A DNA stretch of 17,614 nucleotides, from positions 1-17,614 of the forward strand of contig JAJZCU010000003.1 of the NCBI GenBank assembly GCA_021828935.1. The letters run 5' to 3'. The position numbers and the translations under genes are program-made. Of the stretch, positions 16,923 through 17,614 are shown one piece after another. The notes beneath the pieces were generated by a model, which saw only the letters and a program-made list of their open reading frames with translations, had not been told where the DNA came from and did no database searches. The number at the start of each line of letters is the position of its first letter. The stretch's first letter is position 1. Source of the DNA: Planctomycetota bacterium. Its GTDB lineage: Bacteria > Planctomycetota > Phycisphaerae > WQYP01.

Positions 16923-17614
16923 ATGCCAACGGATTCATCTTTTTGTCTGCCCGTGCATATACCTGTGCGCGCGTCTGATGCCGGGCTTTTCATTTCCCCC
17001 GGCTCGGGCCGGCATCCCACGCGCACGATGGATTCGTTCGAACTGATCTTCGTGCGCAGCGGCTGTCTGCGAATCCGAGAAAATGACCGTGAATTTTCCA
17101 TTGAAAAGGACGAAACGCTGCTGCTGTGGGCGAACCGGGAACATGGCGGTTTGGAGGATTTCCCGGAGGACCTTTCGTTCGTTTGGATTCATTTTTTTGT
17201 GATACCACCCGAAGATAAGCCGCAAGGCGTGCCGGCCCCAACGTCCGAACGGGGCCCCGGCGGTTATTTGTTAAACATCCCGCAACATGGCCGGCCGTGG
17301 CGCACGGACCACTTTCGCGAGTTAACCCATCGGTTGTTGGGCGAGTACGGCAACCGCGACCACGACACCTGGCTGGGCCGGCATGCATTGGACGCCGATG
17401 GCCCCCATTTTTTAGTGGCCGATCTCATGCTGTTGCGAATTCTGGCCGAACTGTGCCCGGCGACCGCCCGGACGCGCAATGCGGCCGGGGAGCCGGCCCC
17501 CGTGGCCAAGGCGATACAGTACATAGACGCACATTTCCATGAGTCTATCACGCCGGCCTCCGTGGGCGAGGCGTTGCAATACACCAGCGATTATTTGGGC
17601 ACGCTATTCCACGC
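16923..17614 (+). CDS. AraC-family transcriptional regulator (3' end cut by window edge)
   Basis: A 230-codon open frame runs off the right edge. Residues 22-95 form a cupin-like sensing domain typical of sugar-responsive AraC regulators: LFISPGSGRHPTR, SFELIFVRSGCLRI, DETLLLWANREHGG, FVWIHFFV. Residues 196-230 (AKAIQYIDAHFHESITPASV, then EALQYTSDYLGTLFH) match the first helix-turn-helix of the AraC DNA-binding domain. The second helix-turn-helix lies outside the window. ATG 16923 has GAGG at 16915-16918, 4 nt upstream. A later ATG (17028) would cut off residues that match the family. It is divergent from xylA, which suggests it responds to a sugar and controls that gene (inference). Confidence 0.9.
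   Translation, partial: MPTDSSFCLPVHIPVRASDAGLFISPGSGRHPTRTMDSFELIFVRSGCLRIRENDREFSIEKDETLLLWANREHGGLEDFPEDLSFVWIHFFVIPPEDKPQGVPAPTSERGPGGYLLNIPQHGRPWRTDHFRELTHRLLGEYGNRDHDTWLGRHALDADGPHFLVADLMLLRILAELCPATARTRNAAGEPAPVAKAIQYIDAHFHESITPASVGEALQYTSDYLGTLFH

Overview
The window is G+C-rich and densely coded. The gene complement suggests a member of the Planctomycetota, most likely a Phycisphaerae-type lineage. That is an inference: it rests on large secreted proteins that I cannot assign to a family but that end in a pilin-like C-terminal motif, an actinomycete-type xylose isomerase, the GH1-like hydrolase/SDR pair, and the general style of the proteins. No rRNA, tRNA, CRISPR array, transposase or phage gene was recognised.

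Left part (1-2979, minus strand): two tandem paralogous genes encode secreted proteins of unknown function. The downstream copy is cut by the left window edge. Next (3099-8185, minus strand) come nuoD, nuoE, nuoF and nuoG, encoding four peripheral-arm subunits of respiratory complex I (NADH:quinone oxidoreductase). Transcription runs D to G with 52-75 bp gaps and a good ribosome binding site before each gene. nuoA-C are not upstream and nuoH-N are not downstream, so the rest of complex I must be encoded elsewhere or be absent. NuoG is short and lacks the N7 cluster cysteines.

Middle (8186-11819): a 439-bp divergent gap holds an 18-bp perfect palindrome. After it, on the plus strand, come an unknown single-membrane-helix protein, a Cof-type HAD phosphatase, and the tRNA pseudouridine synthase TruD.

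Right part (11983-17614): a minus-strand pair encodes an SDR oxidoreductase followed by a GH1-like glycoside hydrolase. A conserved uncharacterised 200-residue protein is divergent from the SDR gene. About 640 bp without a convincing gene follows and contains inverted GCGGAG-rich repeats. Last come xylose isomerase (minus) and, divergent from it, an AraC-family regulator that runs off the right edge. The SDR, hydrolase, isomerase and AraC regulator together suggest a sugar-utilisation neighbourhood. The complex I genes, truD and the HAD gene are housekeeping.
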